Both the position numbers and the translations under genes were made by a program. This document shows, piece by piece, positions 24,377-33,600 of a DNA stretch of 64,000 nucleotides; within the stretch, counting starts at the first letter, position 1, and each line of letters begins with the position of its first letter. This stretch comes from SIG607 sp045601805 (GTDB lineage: Bacteria > Bacillota > Clostridia > Oscillospirales > Acutalibacteraceae). The notes beneath the pieces were generated by a model. That model saw only the letters and a list, made by a program, of their open reading frames with translations. It searched no databases and was not told the DNA's origin. Location: the NCBI GenBank assembly GCA_045601805.1, contig JAZSAJ010000046.1:1-64000 (forward strand), read 5' to 3'.

Positions 24377-25006
24377 TTATTTAGAATTATGTATGTTATA
24401 CGATAAAGTCATAAGTTGGTCGCCAAAATGAACATTTTCAACAACAATATCGGGGTAATTAAGCGCCAAATCGTAATGGCTGAAGTTTAAAAAACCTTTT
24501 ATACCAAGTTTTACAAGTTTATAGGCAATTTCTTTTGCCGAATCTTCCGAAATGCAAAGCACTGCGGCTTGGGGGTGGTATTCTTTGCAAAAATCGTCAA
24601 TTGTGTTAATGTTTCTAACAGGGAAACCTTTAACATTTTGGCCAATAATTGTTTCTTTGTTGTCAAAAAGACCAACAAGTTCATAACCCTTTTTAGAAAA
24701 ATCAATATGGTTAGTAATTGCTTTTCCAAGGTTGCCAATACCAATTATAACAAGTTTTTTGTGTTCGTTAATATGCAAAATCTTGCCAATCTCTTCTTTA
24801 AGGTAAGAAATATTATACCCGTAACCTTGTTGGCCAAAACCACCAAAACAGTTAAGGTCTTGCCTTATTTGACTTGCGGTTATGCCCATTTTTTTAGCAA
24901 GGGCAGCCGAAGAAATACGGCTAACATTGTTGGCTTCAAGATTTTCTAAAAAACGGTAGTACCGAGGAAGTCGTTTAATAACAGAGGGAGAAATATAATC
25001 ACTCAT
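24377..25006 (-). CDS. rex: Redox-sensing transcriptional repressor Rex
   Basis: Rex binds DNA when NAD+ is high and releases it on NADH binding, controlling fermentative genes. The 209-residue protein has the N-terminal winged helix (LPRYYRFLENL, AALAKKMGITASQIRQDLNCFGGFG) and a Rossmann domain (VIIGIGNLGKAITNH, LVGLFDN). It is first of a three-gene minus operon. I see no canonical TTGTTAAnnnnnnTTAACAA site directly at its own promoter. Confidence 0.96.
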   Translation of the reverse strand: MSDYISPSVIKRLPRYYRFLENLEANNVSRISSAALAKKMGITASQIRQDLNCFGGFGQQGYGYNISYLKEEIGKILHINEHKKLVIIGIGNLGKAITNHIDFSKKGYELVGLFDNKETIIGQNVKGFPVRNINTIDDFCKEYHPQAAVLCISEDSAKEIAYKLVKLGIKGFLNFSHYDLALNYPDIVVENVHFGDQLMTLSYNIHNSK

Positions 25007-25041
25007 CAGTTTTCACCTCAAAACAAAATTTCTACAAATAT

Positions 25042-25071
25042 ATAATACACTAAATGTAACAATTTTGTCAA
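25042..25071 (-). promoter_or_regulatory. Promoter of rex
   Basis: On the minus strand TTGACA (25071-25066), an 18-bp spacer and TATTAT (25047-25042) precede rex. A TTAACA-6-TGTTAA inverted repeat (25086-25103) lies just upstream, between rex and the divergent topB. Confidence 0.6.
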
Positions 25072-25136
25072 TAACAGTAGATAAATTAACAAATATATGT
25101 TAAAATAGGGTGTAAACGAAAGCGAGGTGAAAAAAG

Positions 25137-27233
25137 ATGAAACTTATAATTGCCGAAAAACCCAGTCTTGCGCGTAATATTTCTGCCGCTATTGGAAACT
25201 TAAGGCGGTGCGACGGTTATTTTGAGGGAGAGGGGTATATTGTTTCTTGGGCGTTTGGTCATCTTTTTTCGCTTTGTGATATTGAAGATTATGTCACGAA
25301 CCCTTTGGGCAGATGGACAATGGAAAATTTGCCCTGTTTTCCAAATGAATTTAAGTTCAAATTGCGTAAAGATGCAAAAACCAACCAACCGGATTCGGGC
25401 GTTAAAAGGCAGTTTGATATTATTAGCGCTTTGTGTAACCGAAACGATGTTGACGCAATTATAAACGCGGGCGACGCCGACCGCGAAGGTGAAATTATTG
25501 TTCGCCTTTGCGTAAAGTATGCCCTAAAAAGCCAAAAACCGTTTTTGCGCCTTTGGCTGCCCGACCAAACTGCCGAAACTGTTAGACAGGCACTTAGCGA
25601 AATGAAAGACGAAAGCGAATATGAAAACCTTGCAAACGAGGGCTTTGCAAGAACTTATATTGATTGGCTTTACGGTGTAAACCTTACAAGGTATTGCACA
25701 CTTAAAACAGGCGTTTTGCTTCGCGTGGGCAGGGTAATTGTGCCCATTGTAAAGGCAATTTACGACCGCGATTTAGCAATAAGAAACTTTGTGCCCGATA
25801 TTTACTATGCCATTACAAGTAATGAAGAAACAAACGGCGAAACAGTTGAACTAAACAGCAAAAAGAAGTTTAGCAAAGAAGAACTTAATAAGGCAAAAGC
25901 GCTTTGCGAACAATATAATTCACTTACTGCCGTTGTTAGCGATAAAAAGACCAAAAAAGATACGCTAAACCCCGGTAAACTTTATTCGCTTTCAAAACTT
26001 CAAAATGTTCTTGGCAAAAAATATAAAATGTCTATGGATGAAAGTTTAAAACTTATTCAGGGGCTTTACGAAAAGGGTTATTTAACCTACCCAAGAACAA
26101 ATTCAGAATATTTGGCAACCGCCGAAAAAGGCAAAATTTCTAAAATAATAGATAACTTTAAAGCCATAGGGTATCCTGTGGTTATGAAAGATAAAAAAAC
26201 TATTTTTGATGACAGCAAAATTGAATCGCATTCGGCACTAACCCCAACTTATAAAGTGCCTAAAAAAGATTCTTTAACCGAAGAAGAATTTAAGGTATAC
26301 CAAACGGTTGTGCGCCGTTTTGTAGCGGTTTTTTGCAGCGAAGAATGTATTGCCGAAAAAACCGAAATTAAAATTAAGGTGGGTGACGCAGAAGAGTTTA
26401 CCTTAAAGGGCACCGTTATATTAAAGCCGGGTTGGACGCGCTTTGACGACAGCACGGCAAAGAACAAAATTTTACCCAACCTTAATATTGGAGATACCGT
26501 TAATATAAATTTTGCGCCAAAGGAAAAAGAAACTTCACCGCCCAAACATTACACCATTGAAACCCTTAATAATTACCTTAAAAACCCTTTCCGTGAAGAA
26601 AAGGCGGCAGCGGCAGAAAGCGAAAACGAAGACGATGCCGAAGAATACCGCGCAATGTTTGAAGGGCTTGAACTTGGAACCGAAGCCACAAGAACTTCAA
26701 TTATTGATAACGCCATAAAAAGCCGTTATATTTCGCTTCAAAAGGATGTTTATAAAATACTGCCCGAAGGCGAATATTTTATAGAATCTCTTGTTCGGCT
26801 TGGTATAAATATGGATAAATATAAAACAAGTACGCTTGGAAAGGCGCTTAAAAGCGTTTTTAAAAAGGAAATGACGGTTGATGATAGCGTTAATATTGCA
26901 AAAGGCGAAATAAGCGAAGTATTTAACCGAAAACCTATGTCCCTTGAAACTGATACCGATATGGGCTTTTATATGGATATTGTTGGTAACTGCCCAATTT
27001 GTAAAAGGGAAGTAGTGCGTAATAAATACGGCTATGGTTGCACAGGTTATAAAGAGGGTTGTAGTTTTAAAGTTTCGGGCGTTATTTGCGGCAGGGTAAT
27101 ATCGGCGGCAAATGTTAAACTTTTATTAGCAAACGGCGAAACCGCCCAAATAAATGGTTTTATTTCCAAAAACAACAAAGAATTTAATGCCAAATTACAG
27201 TTAAAAGAGGGCAAAGCAGTATTTAAATTTTAA
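25137..27233 (+). CDS. topB: DNA topoisomerase III (type IA)
   Basis: The 698-residue enzyme relaxes and decatenates DNA through a 5'-phosphotyrosine intermediate. It opens with the TOPRIM strand KLIIAEKPSLARNI and has the TOPRIM DxD (NAGDADREGE, near 110-118). The catalytic Tyr318 lies in GYLTYPRTNSEYL. The C-terminus has a Cys cluster (CPICKREVV and CTGYKEGC) that may bind zinc. GAGGTG precedes ATG. It is followed by a sortase 16 nt later. TopB copies often occur on integrative elements, but nothing else here suggests one. Confidence 0.95.
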   Translation: MKLIIAEKPSLARNISAAIGNLRRCDGYFEGEGYIVSWAFGHLFSLCDIEDYVTNPLGRWTMENLPCFPNEFKFKLRKDAKTNQPDSGVKRQFDIISALCNRNDVDAIINAGDADREGEIIVRLCVKYALKSQKPFLRLWLPDQTAETVRQALSEMKDESEYENLANEGFARTYIDWLYGVNLTRYCTLKTGVLLRVGRVIVPIVKAIYDRDLAIRNFVPDIYYAITSNEETNGETVELNSKKKFSKEELNKAKALCEQYNSLTAVVSDKKTKKDTLNPGKLYSLSKLQNVLGKKYKMSMDESLKLIQGLYEKGYLTYPRTNSEYLATAEKGKISKIIDNFKAIGYPVVMKDKKTIFDDSKIESHSALTPTYKVPKKDSLTEEEFKVYQTVVRRFVAVFCSEECIAEKTEIKIKVGDAEEFTLKGTVILKPGWTRFDDSTAKNKILPNLNIGDTVNINFAPKEKETSPPKHYTIETLNNYLKNPFREEKAAAAESENEDDAEEYRAMFEGLELGTEATRTSIIDNAIKSRYISLQKDVYKILPEGEYFIESLVRLGINMDKYKTSTLGKALKSVFKKEMTVDDSVNIAKGEISEVFNRKPMSLETDTDMGFYMDIVGNCPICKREVVRNKYGYGCTGYKEGCSFKVSGVICGRVISAANVKLLLANGETAQINGFISKNNKEFNAKLQLKEGKAVFKF

Positions 27234-27249
27234 AAAGGGAAGTGTTATT

Positions 27250-28032
27250 TTGAAAAAGAAATGGGTTTATAACTCTTTAATAGTTGCTTTTTCACTTGTG
27301 TTTGTTTTTTGTATTTATAAAATTGCATCTTATTATATTCAACTCGGCACCACAAACAAGGTTAAAGAGGGACTTATTGACGAGGTTGTTTCTTACGAAA
27401 AAACCGATAGCCAAATTAATAATGAACAACCAAAGGAAGAAGAAAAAGGGTATTACCATGCGCCAATACCAAAAAGTATAAATTTTAACAGTTTAAAAGC
27501 AAAAAACCAAGAAGTTGTTGCTTGGATATTTAACGAAAACGGCATAATTAACTACCCTGTTATGCATACCGATAATAACCAATACTATTTAAACCATTTA
27601 ATTGACGGCAGACAAAATGTAAACGGTTCAATTTATATAGATTTTCGCAACAAAGGCGATTTTACCGATTATAACACTATTTTTTATGGTCACAGCATGA
27701 AAAACGGCACAATGTTTGCTTCGCTTCTGCGTTACCGAAACCACAGTTATTATGCAGAATATCCATACTTTTATTTGTATACACCGCAAATGAATTACAG
27801 GGTTGAAATTATTTCGGCGTATGAAACCAATGTTGAAGATTTAATTTACAATACCGTAACAAACGAAGCACAGCATAAATCTTTAATTTCCCATGTGCTT
27901 GCTCGTTCGCGCTATAATACAAATGTTGCGGTAAACGAAGCCGATACGCTGGTTACTTTTTCAACCTGCGCCTATTCAAGCGATAACGCAAGGTTTGTTG
28001 TTGTGGGAAAACTTTGCCCATTGGAAGAATAA
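27250..28032 (+). CDS. srtB: Class B sortase
   Basis: The 260-residue transpeptidase has an N-terminal membrane anchor (about 9-31), a charged linker and a sortase B core. Catalytic residues are visible: His148 (YGHSM), Cys240 (TFSTCAY) and Arg248 (ARFVVVG). Class B enzymes attach specific surface or pilus proteins to the wall; no protein with a sorting motif is encoded nearby. The start is TTG, with AAAGGGAAG about 8 nt before it. It is probably co-transcribed with topB. Confidence 0.93.
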   Translation: MKKKWVYNSLIVAFSLVFVFCIYKIASYYIQLGTTNKVKEGLIDEVVSYEKTDSQINNEQPKEEEKGYYHAPIPKSINFNSLKAKNQEVVAWIFNENGIINYPVMHTDNNQYYLNHLIDGRQNVNGSIYIDFRNKGDFTDYNTIFYGHSMKNGTMFASLLRYRNHSYYAEYPYFYLYTPQMNYRVEIISAYETNVEDLIYNTVTNEAQHKSLISHVLARSRYNTNVAVNEADTLVTFSTCAYSSDNARFVVVGKLCPLEE

Positions 28033-28034
28033 TG

Positions 28035-28063
28035 TTGATTTTTTAAAAGAGATATGATAATAT
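28035..28063 (+). promoter_or_regulatory. Promoter of the ileS T-box transcript
   Basis: TTGATT (28035-28040), a 17-bp spacer and TAATAT (28058-28063) lie immediately after the sortase stop, with a start expected near 28070. Confidence 0.6.
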
Positions 28064-28083
28064 ATTAAAGTAATTTAAAAACT

Positions 28084-28316
28084 GTGACGGAGAGAGTAGC
28101 TTTTTTACGAAATTCAAAGCGAGCCGAAGTTGGTGTAAGTTCGGCAAAAGTAGTAAATTAACGAAAATCACTCCTGAGTTGTAGGCCGAAGCATTTTTGT
28201 TTAAGCTGTGCCGGTTGTTCACCGTTATATGAACCGCATATGTTAGTATACGTAATAGGTGGTAACGAATAACTTACGGCTTTCGTCCTATTAGTAGGGC
28301 GAAGGCCGTTTTTTTA
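28084..28316 (+). promoter_or_regulatory. T-box riboswitch (tRNA-Ile sensing) upstream of ileS, variant T-box
   Basis: The leader has GGAGAGAGTAGC at the Stem I base, a GAAAATCACTCC segment with ATC (28167-28169) as the likely Ile specifier, and the T-box AGGTGGTAACGA at 28257-28268. It ends in a 15-bp terminator (28276-28290 / 28295-28309) and T-run. The T-box core departs from the usual GGTACCGCG, but UGGU still complements the ACCA end of tRNA-Ile. It occupies the 300-bp gap before ileS. Confidence 0.9.
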
Positions 28317-28333
28317 AGAAAGGGTGTACTTTT

Positions 28334-31300
28334 ATGTATAAAAGTGTGTCAACAAATCTTAATTTTGTAGAAGAAGAAAAGAAAATTGAAAAATTTTGGA
28401 GTGACAACCAAATTTTTGAAAAAAGCATAGAACAGCGCAAAGACGGCGAACCCTATGTTTTTTACGACGGTCCTCCAACCGCAAACGGTAAACCGCATAT
28501 TGGCCATGTGCTAACCCGTGTTATTAAAGATATGATTCCGCGTTACCGCACAATGAAAGGTTGTATGGTGCCAAGAAAAGCGGGCTGGGACACCCATGGT
28601 TTGCCTGTTGAACTTGAAGTTGAAAAGAAACTCGGAATTGACGGCAAAGAACAAATTGAAAAATACGGCCTTGCCGAATTTATTTCTCACTGTAAAGAAA
28701 GCGTTTGGCAGTATAAAGGTATGTGGGAAGATTTTTCCAAAACCGTTGGCTTTTGGGCCGATATGAATGACCCTTATGTTACCTACGATAATAACTTTAT
28801 TGAATCTGAATGGTGGGCACTTAAAGAAATTTACCAAAAAAATCTTCTTTACAAGGGATTTAAAATTGTTCCTTATTGCCCCCGTTGCGGAACCCCGCTT
28901 TCTTCTCACGAAGTAGCACAGGGCTATAAAGCAGTAAAAGAACGCTCTGCAGTTGTTCGTTTTAAGGTTGTGGGTGAAGACGCTTATTTCCTTGCTTGGA
29001 CAACAACACCCTGGACTTTACCGTCAAACACCGCGCTTTGCGTAAACCCCGGTGAAGAATATGTTAAAGTTTTGGCAGCCGACGGCTATACCTATTATTT
29101 GGCGTCTGCCCTTGCCGATACAGTGCTCTCTGAACTTGCTACTGAAGAAAAACCGGCATATACGGTGCTTAACACCTATAAAGGCACAGACCTTGAACAT
29201 AAAGAATATGAACCGCTTTATAAGTGCAGCGGCGATGTTGCCGAAAAGCAGCAAAAGAAAGCGCATTTTGTTACTTGCGACACTTATGTAACAATGAGCG
29301 ACGGTACAGGTATTGTTCACATTGCCCCTGCGTTTGGTGAAGACGACGCCAATGTTGGCAGAAAGTACGATTTACCCTTTATTCAGTTTGTAGATGCAAA
29401 GGGTAATATGACAGAAGAAACACCTTTTGCCGGCCTTTTTGTAAAAGATGCCGACCCGAAGGTACTTGTTGACCTTGACAGCCGAAAACTTCTTTTCAGC
29501 GCACCCAAATTTGAACACGATTATCCGTTCTGTTGGCGTTGTGATACACCGCTTATTTACTATGCAAGGGAATCTTGGTTTATTAAAATGACTGCGGTGC
29601 GCGACGACCTTATTAAAAATAACAACACAGTAAACTGGATACCCGAAAGCATTGGCAAAGGCCGTTTTGGTGATTGGCTTACCAATGTTCAAGATTGGGG
29701 GCTTTCCCGTAATCGTTATTGGGGTACACCTCTTAACATTTGGGAATGTGAATGCGGCCATCGCCACGCTGTCGGCAGTATTGAAGAACTAAAAAGTATG
29801 TCTGATAACTGCCCCGATGATATTGAACTTCACCGCCCGTTTATAGATGCTGTTACAATTAAATGTCCTGTTTGCGCTAAGCAAATGAAACGCGTTCCCG
29901 AAGTTATTGACTGTTGGTTTGATTCGGGCTCAATGCCTTTTGCACAGCATCATTATCCCTTTGAAAATAAAGAAAAATTTGAAGCCGAATTCCCCGCAAA
30001 CTTTATTTCGGAAGCGGTTGACCAAACTCGCGGTTGGGTCTATTCGCTTCTTGCAATTTCCACTTTGCTGTTTAATAAAGCACCATATAAAAATGTAATT
30101 GTTTTGGGCCATGTGCAAGATGAATTCGGCCAGAAAATGAGTAAATCAAAGGGCAACGCGGTTGACCCGTTTGAAGCGCTGGAAACTTACGGTGCCGATG
30201 CAATTCGTTGGTATTTTTACACCAACTCTGCGCCTTGGCTTCCTAACCGTTTCCACGGCAAAGCAGTAGTTGAAGGTCAACGCAAGTTTATGGGCACACT
30301 TTGGAACACCTATGCGTTTTATGTGCTTTATGCAAACATTGATAAGTTTGACCCAACAAAATACAATATTGATGAATGTCACCTTTCGGTTATGGACCGT
30401 TGGCTTATTTCCCGTCTTAATTCAACCGTTAAAGAGGTTGATGATAATTTAGGCAAATACCGTATTCCCGAAGCCGCAAGGGCACTGCAAGATTTTGTAG
30501 ATGAATTAAGTAACTGGTATGTGCGCCGTTCGCGTGAACGCTATTGGGCAACCGAAATGAATGACGACAAAATTGCGGCATATATGACACTTTATACTGC
30601 CCTTGTTGTAACTGCAAAGGCAGCCGCGCCAATGATTCCGTTTATGGCTGAAAGCATTTACTTAAACCTTGTTGGAAGTGTAGATAAAACTGCACCCGAA
30701 AGTATTCACCTCTGCCTTTTCCCGTGTGTAGAGGAAGATAAAATTGACCAAAAACTTGAACAAGATATGAAAGCAGTGCTTGATATTGTTGTTTTGGGTC
30801 GCGCTGCGCGTAACGGTTCTAACCGTAAAAACCGTCAGCCGCTTTCTAAAATGTATGTAAAATACGACGGTGATTTGGGCGAAGAGTATCTTAACATTAT
30901 TAAAGAAGAACTTAACCTTAAAGAAGTTTGCTTTGCAGATGATAGTTTAGAACTTGTTGAATATGCATTTAAACCGCAACTTCGTACCGTTGGACCTAAA
31001 TACGGCAAACAACTTGGCAAAATAAAAGAAGCACTTGCAGGTCTTAATTCAAGCGCAAAGGCAGAACTTGATAAAAATGGCAAACTTGTGTTTGATTTTG
31101 GTGACGGTTTAGTAGAACTAACCGCCGAAGATTTGCTTATTGAAACAACCCAAAAAGACGGTCTATTCTCGGTAAGCGATAATGGTATAAGCGTAACACT
31201 TGATACCGTGCTTACAGATGAACTTATTGAAGAGGGCTTTGTTCGCGAAATTATAAGCAAAATTCAAACAATGCGTAAAGAGGCAGACTTTAATGTTATG

Positions 31301-31486
31301 GACAACATAACAGTATGTTTTGTTGGAAGTCAAAAGGTTAAAGATTACGCAAATAAAAACTTTGACGAAATTTCGCGCGATACTCTTGCAAACACTATTA
31401 ACACCGAAAACTTAATTGACGGCGCTTACACAAAAGAGTGGGATATTAACGGCGAAAAAATTACAATTGGCGTAAAAAGAGTATAA
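28334..31486 (+). CDS. ileS: Isoleucyl-tRNA synthetase (type 2, eukaryote-like)
   Basis: The 1050-residue class I synthetase has FYDGPPTANGKPHIGHVL (HIGH) near the N-terminus, a central editing domain, KMSKSKGNAVDP and an anticodon-binding C-terminal half. The opening wording and the extended C-terminus without the usual zinc finger are those of IleRS type 2, a class associated with low mupirocin sensitivity (family knowledge; resistance not tested). Internal Cys pairs (CPRCG, CECGH, CPVCAKQ) lie in the catalytic part. The gene starts 18 nt past the T-box terminator, with AGAAAGGG as its site. Confidence 0.96.
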   Translation: MYKSVSTNLNFVEEEKKIEKFWSDNQIFEKSIEQRKDGEPYVFYDGPPTANGKPHIGHVLTRVIKDMIPRYRTMKGCMVPRKAGWDTHGLPVELEVEKKLGIDGKEQIEKYGLAEFISHCKESVWQYKGMWEDFSKTVGFWADMNDPYVTYDNNFIESEWWALKEIYQKNLLYKGFKIVPYCPRCGTPLSSHEVAQGYKAVKERSAVVRFKVVGEDAYFLAWTTTPWTLPSNTALCVNPGEEYVKVLAADGYTYYLASALADTVLSELATEEKPAYTVLNTYKGTDLEHKEYEPLYKCSGDVAEKQQKKAHFVTCDTYVTMSDGTGIVHIAPAFGEDDANVGRKYDLPFIQFVDAKGNMTEETPFAGLFVKDADPKVLVDLDSRKLLFSAPKFEHDYPFCWRCDTPLIYYARESWFIKMTAVRDDLIKNNNTVNWIPESIGKGRFGDWLTNVQDWGLSRNRYWGTPLNIWECECGHRHAVGSIEELKSMSDNCPDDIELHRPFIDAVTIKCPVCAKQMKRVPEVIDCWFDSGSMPFAQHHYPFENKEKFEAEFPANFISEAVDQTRGWVYSLLAISTLLFNKAPYKNVIVLGHVQDEFGQKMSKSKGNAVDPFEALETYGADAIRWYFYTNSAPWLPNRFHGKAVVEGQRKFMGTLWNTYAFYVLYANIDKFDPTKYNIDECHLSVMDRWLISRLNSTVKEVDDNLGKYRIPEAARALQDFVDELSNWYVRRSRERYWATEMNDDKIAAYMTLYTALVVTAKAAAPMIPFMAESIYLNLVGSVDKTAPESIHLCLFPCVEEDKIDQKLEQDMKAVLDIVVLGRAARNGSNRKNRQPLSKMYVKYDGDLGEEYLNIIKEELNLKEVCFADDSLELVEYAFKPQLRTVGPKYGKQLGKIKEALAGLNSSAKAELDKNGKLVFDFGDGLVELTAEDLLIETTQKDGLFSVSDNGISVTLDTVLTDELIEEGFVREIISKIQTMRKEADFNVMDNITVCFVGSQKVKDYANKNFDEISRDTLANTINTENLIDGAYTKEWDINGEKITIGVKRV

Positions 31487-31490
31487 ATAA

Positions 31491-31530
31491 AAATCGGAGT
31501 TATCCGTTTGGATAACGCCGATTTAATTTT
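31491..31530. terminator. Bidirectional terminator
   Basis: AAATCGG and GTTATCC pair with GGATAAC and CCGATTT around a GTTT loop, with one A-G mismatch. T-rich sequence follows on the plus strand. It lies between ileS and the convergent PspC gene. Confidence 0.75.
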
Positions 31531-31539
31531 TAAAGAAGT

Positions 31540-31740
31540 TTAATTTAAAATATTGTCTTCTTCTTCGGGAATAACAAGTGCGCAAATAATATATGCTAAA
31601 ATACCGCTTCCGCCAAGAATACAAAAGAACACCCAAGCCAAGCGAACTAATGTAGGGTCAATTCCAAAATAATCGCCAATACCTGCGCAAACGCCTGCTA
31701 ATTTTTTATTGGTTTTAGACCTATATAACTTTTTATTCAT
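31540..31740 (-). CDS. PspC domain protein
   Basis: The 66-residue single-domain protein has the PspC pattern: KKLYRSKTNKKLAGVCAGI, DYFGIDPTLVRLAWV and a long hydrophobic stretch ending in VIPEEE. Stand-alone PspC proteins in Firmicutes are small membrane proteins linked to envelope stress or regulation. AGGGGGAA precedes ATG. It is a single gene. Confidence 0.92.
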   Translation of the reverse strand: MNKKLYRSKTNKKLAGVCAGIGDYFGIDPTLVRLAWVFFCILGGSGILAYIICALVIPEEEDNILN

Positions 31741-31863
31741 ATAAATTCCCCCTGTCTAATACTATATTATCATAAAATTTGCTTTATTGCAAAATAAATC
31801 TTTACAAACCAATAAAAAAAGTTTAAAATTAACTTGCAAAAAACAAAAAAAGGACTGTTTTTT

Positions 31864-33567
31864 ATGAATTTATTGCCTTATGTTAAAAAACTTGAAATCA
31901 AAAATGGCTTTCTTCATAACAACGCCACCCGGCCGTATGGTGAAGAAATTGATTACCGCATTAAAAATGCGTTAAACAAATTGCCTGTTTCAGCAAATGG
32001 TGCAGAAATTATTATTAAAACAAACGGTGAAAACGGCGAAAAATACACCATTGATATTACCGAAAACAGCATTTTAATTTCGGCAAACGGTTTAAACGGC
32101 GTGTTTTACGCTATTCAAACTTTGCGCCAAATTTTTAAAGAGGAAAAAATCCCGTGCTTGCATATTGAAGATTGGCCCGATTTTGCTTACCGCGGTCATT
32201 ATTACGATATAACAAGGGGCAAAATTCCTACACTTAAAAGCTTAAAAGAACTCATTGATTTTTTGGCGCAGTTTAAAGTAAACTCTTTGCAACTTTATGT
32301 TGAACATGTTTATGAATTTAACGAAACCAAAGAACTAATTAAAAAAACCGGCTACATAACTAAAGAAGAACTTATTGAACTTGATAAGTATTGTTTTGAT
32401 AACTTCATTGAATTTATTCCGTCAATAGCAACCTTTGGCCATATGTACGAAATTTTAGAGCAGGAAGAATATAAACATTTGCGTGTTTTAAAAGATTTTT
32501 CTACACCGCACAACTTTTGGGTTTCGCGTATGCTTCACCACACTGTTGACCCCCAAAACCCTGAAAGTTTAGAACTTGTTAAAAGTTTAATTTCGCAGTA
32601 TCACCCCAATTTTAAAAGCGATAAATTTAATATTTGCGGTGACGAAACCTTTGACCTTGACAGTACTTATGGCGAAAAAGCAGGGGAAATATATGTTAAT
32701 TTCATAAAAGAGATTGCCAATTTTGTAACTTCACAGGACAAAAAGGTTATGATGTGGGCAGATATTGTGCTTCAGCACCCAGAAACCATTGAAGATTTGC
32801 CAGACGATATTTATTTTCTTAACTGGAACTATTGGAAAAACCCACCCGAAAGCGTTGTTGCAAAATTTGCCGAAACCGGCAAAAAACAAATCGTTTGCCC
32901 CGGTGTATGTAACTGGAGCAGATTTTGTGAAAACCTTGACTGTGGCCAAAGCAATATTGAAAAGTTAATTGATTTAGGCCATAAATACGGCGCAGTTGGT
33001 GTTCTTAATACAAGTTGGGGCGATTATGCAAACCCCTCAAGCACCGAACTTTATTTGCAGGGTATGGTGCTTGGCGCCGCTAAATCGTGGGCTGTGGCAA
33101 CCAAAGCAAACGAAGAATATTACGAATTACTTAATAAACTTGTTTACGGCAGTAATAATGCGGTTAAGTATTTAACTAAATTAAGCGAAATTCACACAAA
33201 ATTCGGCGAAACTTGGAATCTTTTCTGCAATACTTACTTTAAAGTTAGATACGGCGAAGAATACAAAGCCGATTTCACAATAGATATAGAAAAAATAAAA
33301 GAAATTCAAGCAGAGTGCGGTGAAATTATTGCGGAACTCAGTTCTCAAAAATGGGAATATGATGAAGTCAGGGAAGAAGCAATTATTTGCGCAAAAGCGC
33401 TTGTTGTTTTAGCACAGCTTGGCGGTAAAATGGTTGGCGTTAATGCCGAAACAACCGTTCAAACAGCCGATTTTATTAAAGAGTACGAACAAAAATGGTT
33501 GCAAAAAAATAAACCAAGCGAACTTGCTAAAATCACCGAAATGCTTTTATATCTTGAAAATATGTAA
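31864..33567 (+). CDS. Glycoside hydrolase family 20 (beta-N-acetylhexosaminidase-like)
   Basis: The 567-residue protein has an N-terminal GH20b-type domain (about 1-100) and a TIM barrel starting DFAYRGHYYDITRGKIPT. The catalytic Asp-Glu pair is D260-E261 in NICGDETFD. GH20 enzymes release terminal GlcNAc/GalNAc from glycans by substrate-assisted catalysis. No signal peptide is present, so it likely works on imported oligosaccharides. ATG at 31864 is preferred over a TTG at 31834 because AAAGGAC sits before it. No transporter is adjacent. Confidence 0.9.
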   Translation: MNLLPYVKKLEIKNGFLHNNATRPYGEEIDYRIKNALNKLPVSANGAEIIIKTNGENGEKYTIDITENSILISANGLNGVFYAIQTLRQIFKEEKIPCLHIEDWPDFAYRGHYYDITRGKIPTLKSLKELIDFLAQFKVNSLQLYVEHVYEFNETKELIKKTGYITKEELIELDKYCFDNFIEFIPSIATFGHMYEILEQEEYKHLRVLKDFSTPHNFWVSRMLHHTVDPQNPESLELVKSLISQYHPNFKSDKFNICGDETFDLDSTYGEKAGEIYVNFIKEIANFVTSQDKKVMMWADIVLQHPETIEDLPDDIYFLNWNYWKNPPESVVAKFAETGKKQIVCPGVCNWSRFCENLDCGQSNIEKLIDLGHKYGAVGVLNTSWGDYANPSSTELYLQGMVLGAAKSWAVATKANEEYYELLNKLVYGSNNAVKYLTKLSEIHTKFGETWNLFCNTYFKVRYGEEYKADFTIDIEKIKEIQAECGEIIAELSSQKWEYDEVREEAIICAKALVVLAQLGGKMVGVNAETTVQTADFIKEYEQKWLQKNKPSELAKITEMLLYLENM

Positions 33568-33570
33568 TAA

Positions 33571-33600
33571 AAAACGACCGACTTCAGTCGGTCGTTTTCT
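33571..33600. terminator. Bidirectional terminator
   Basis: A stem of at least 11 bp (AAAACGACCGAC / GTCGGTCGTTTT) lies between the convergent GH20 gene and membrane-protein operon. Confidence 0.9.

Noticed and set aside
25021..25136. Canonical Rex operator at the rex promoter
   Set aside because: Half-site-like sequences occur but not in the TTGTTAAnnnnnnTTAACAA arrangement.
25137..28032. Integrative conjugative element suggested by topB and sortase
   Set aside because: No relaxase, conjugation ATPase, integrase or att repeats are visible and the flanking genes are housekeeping.
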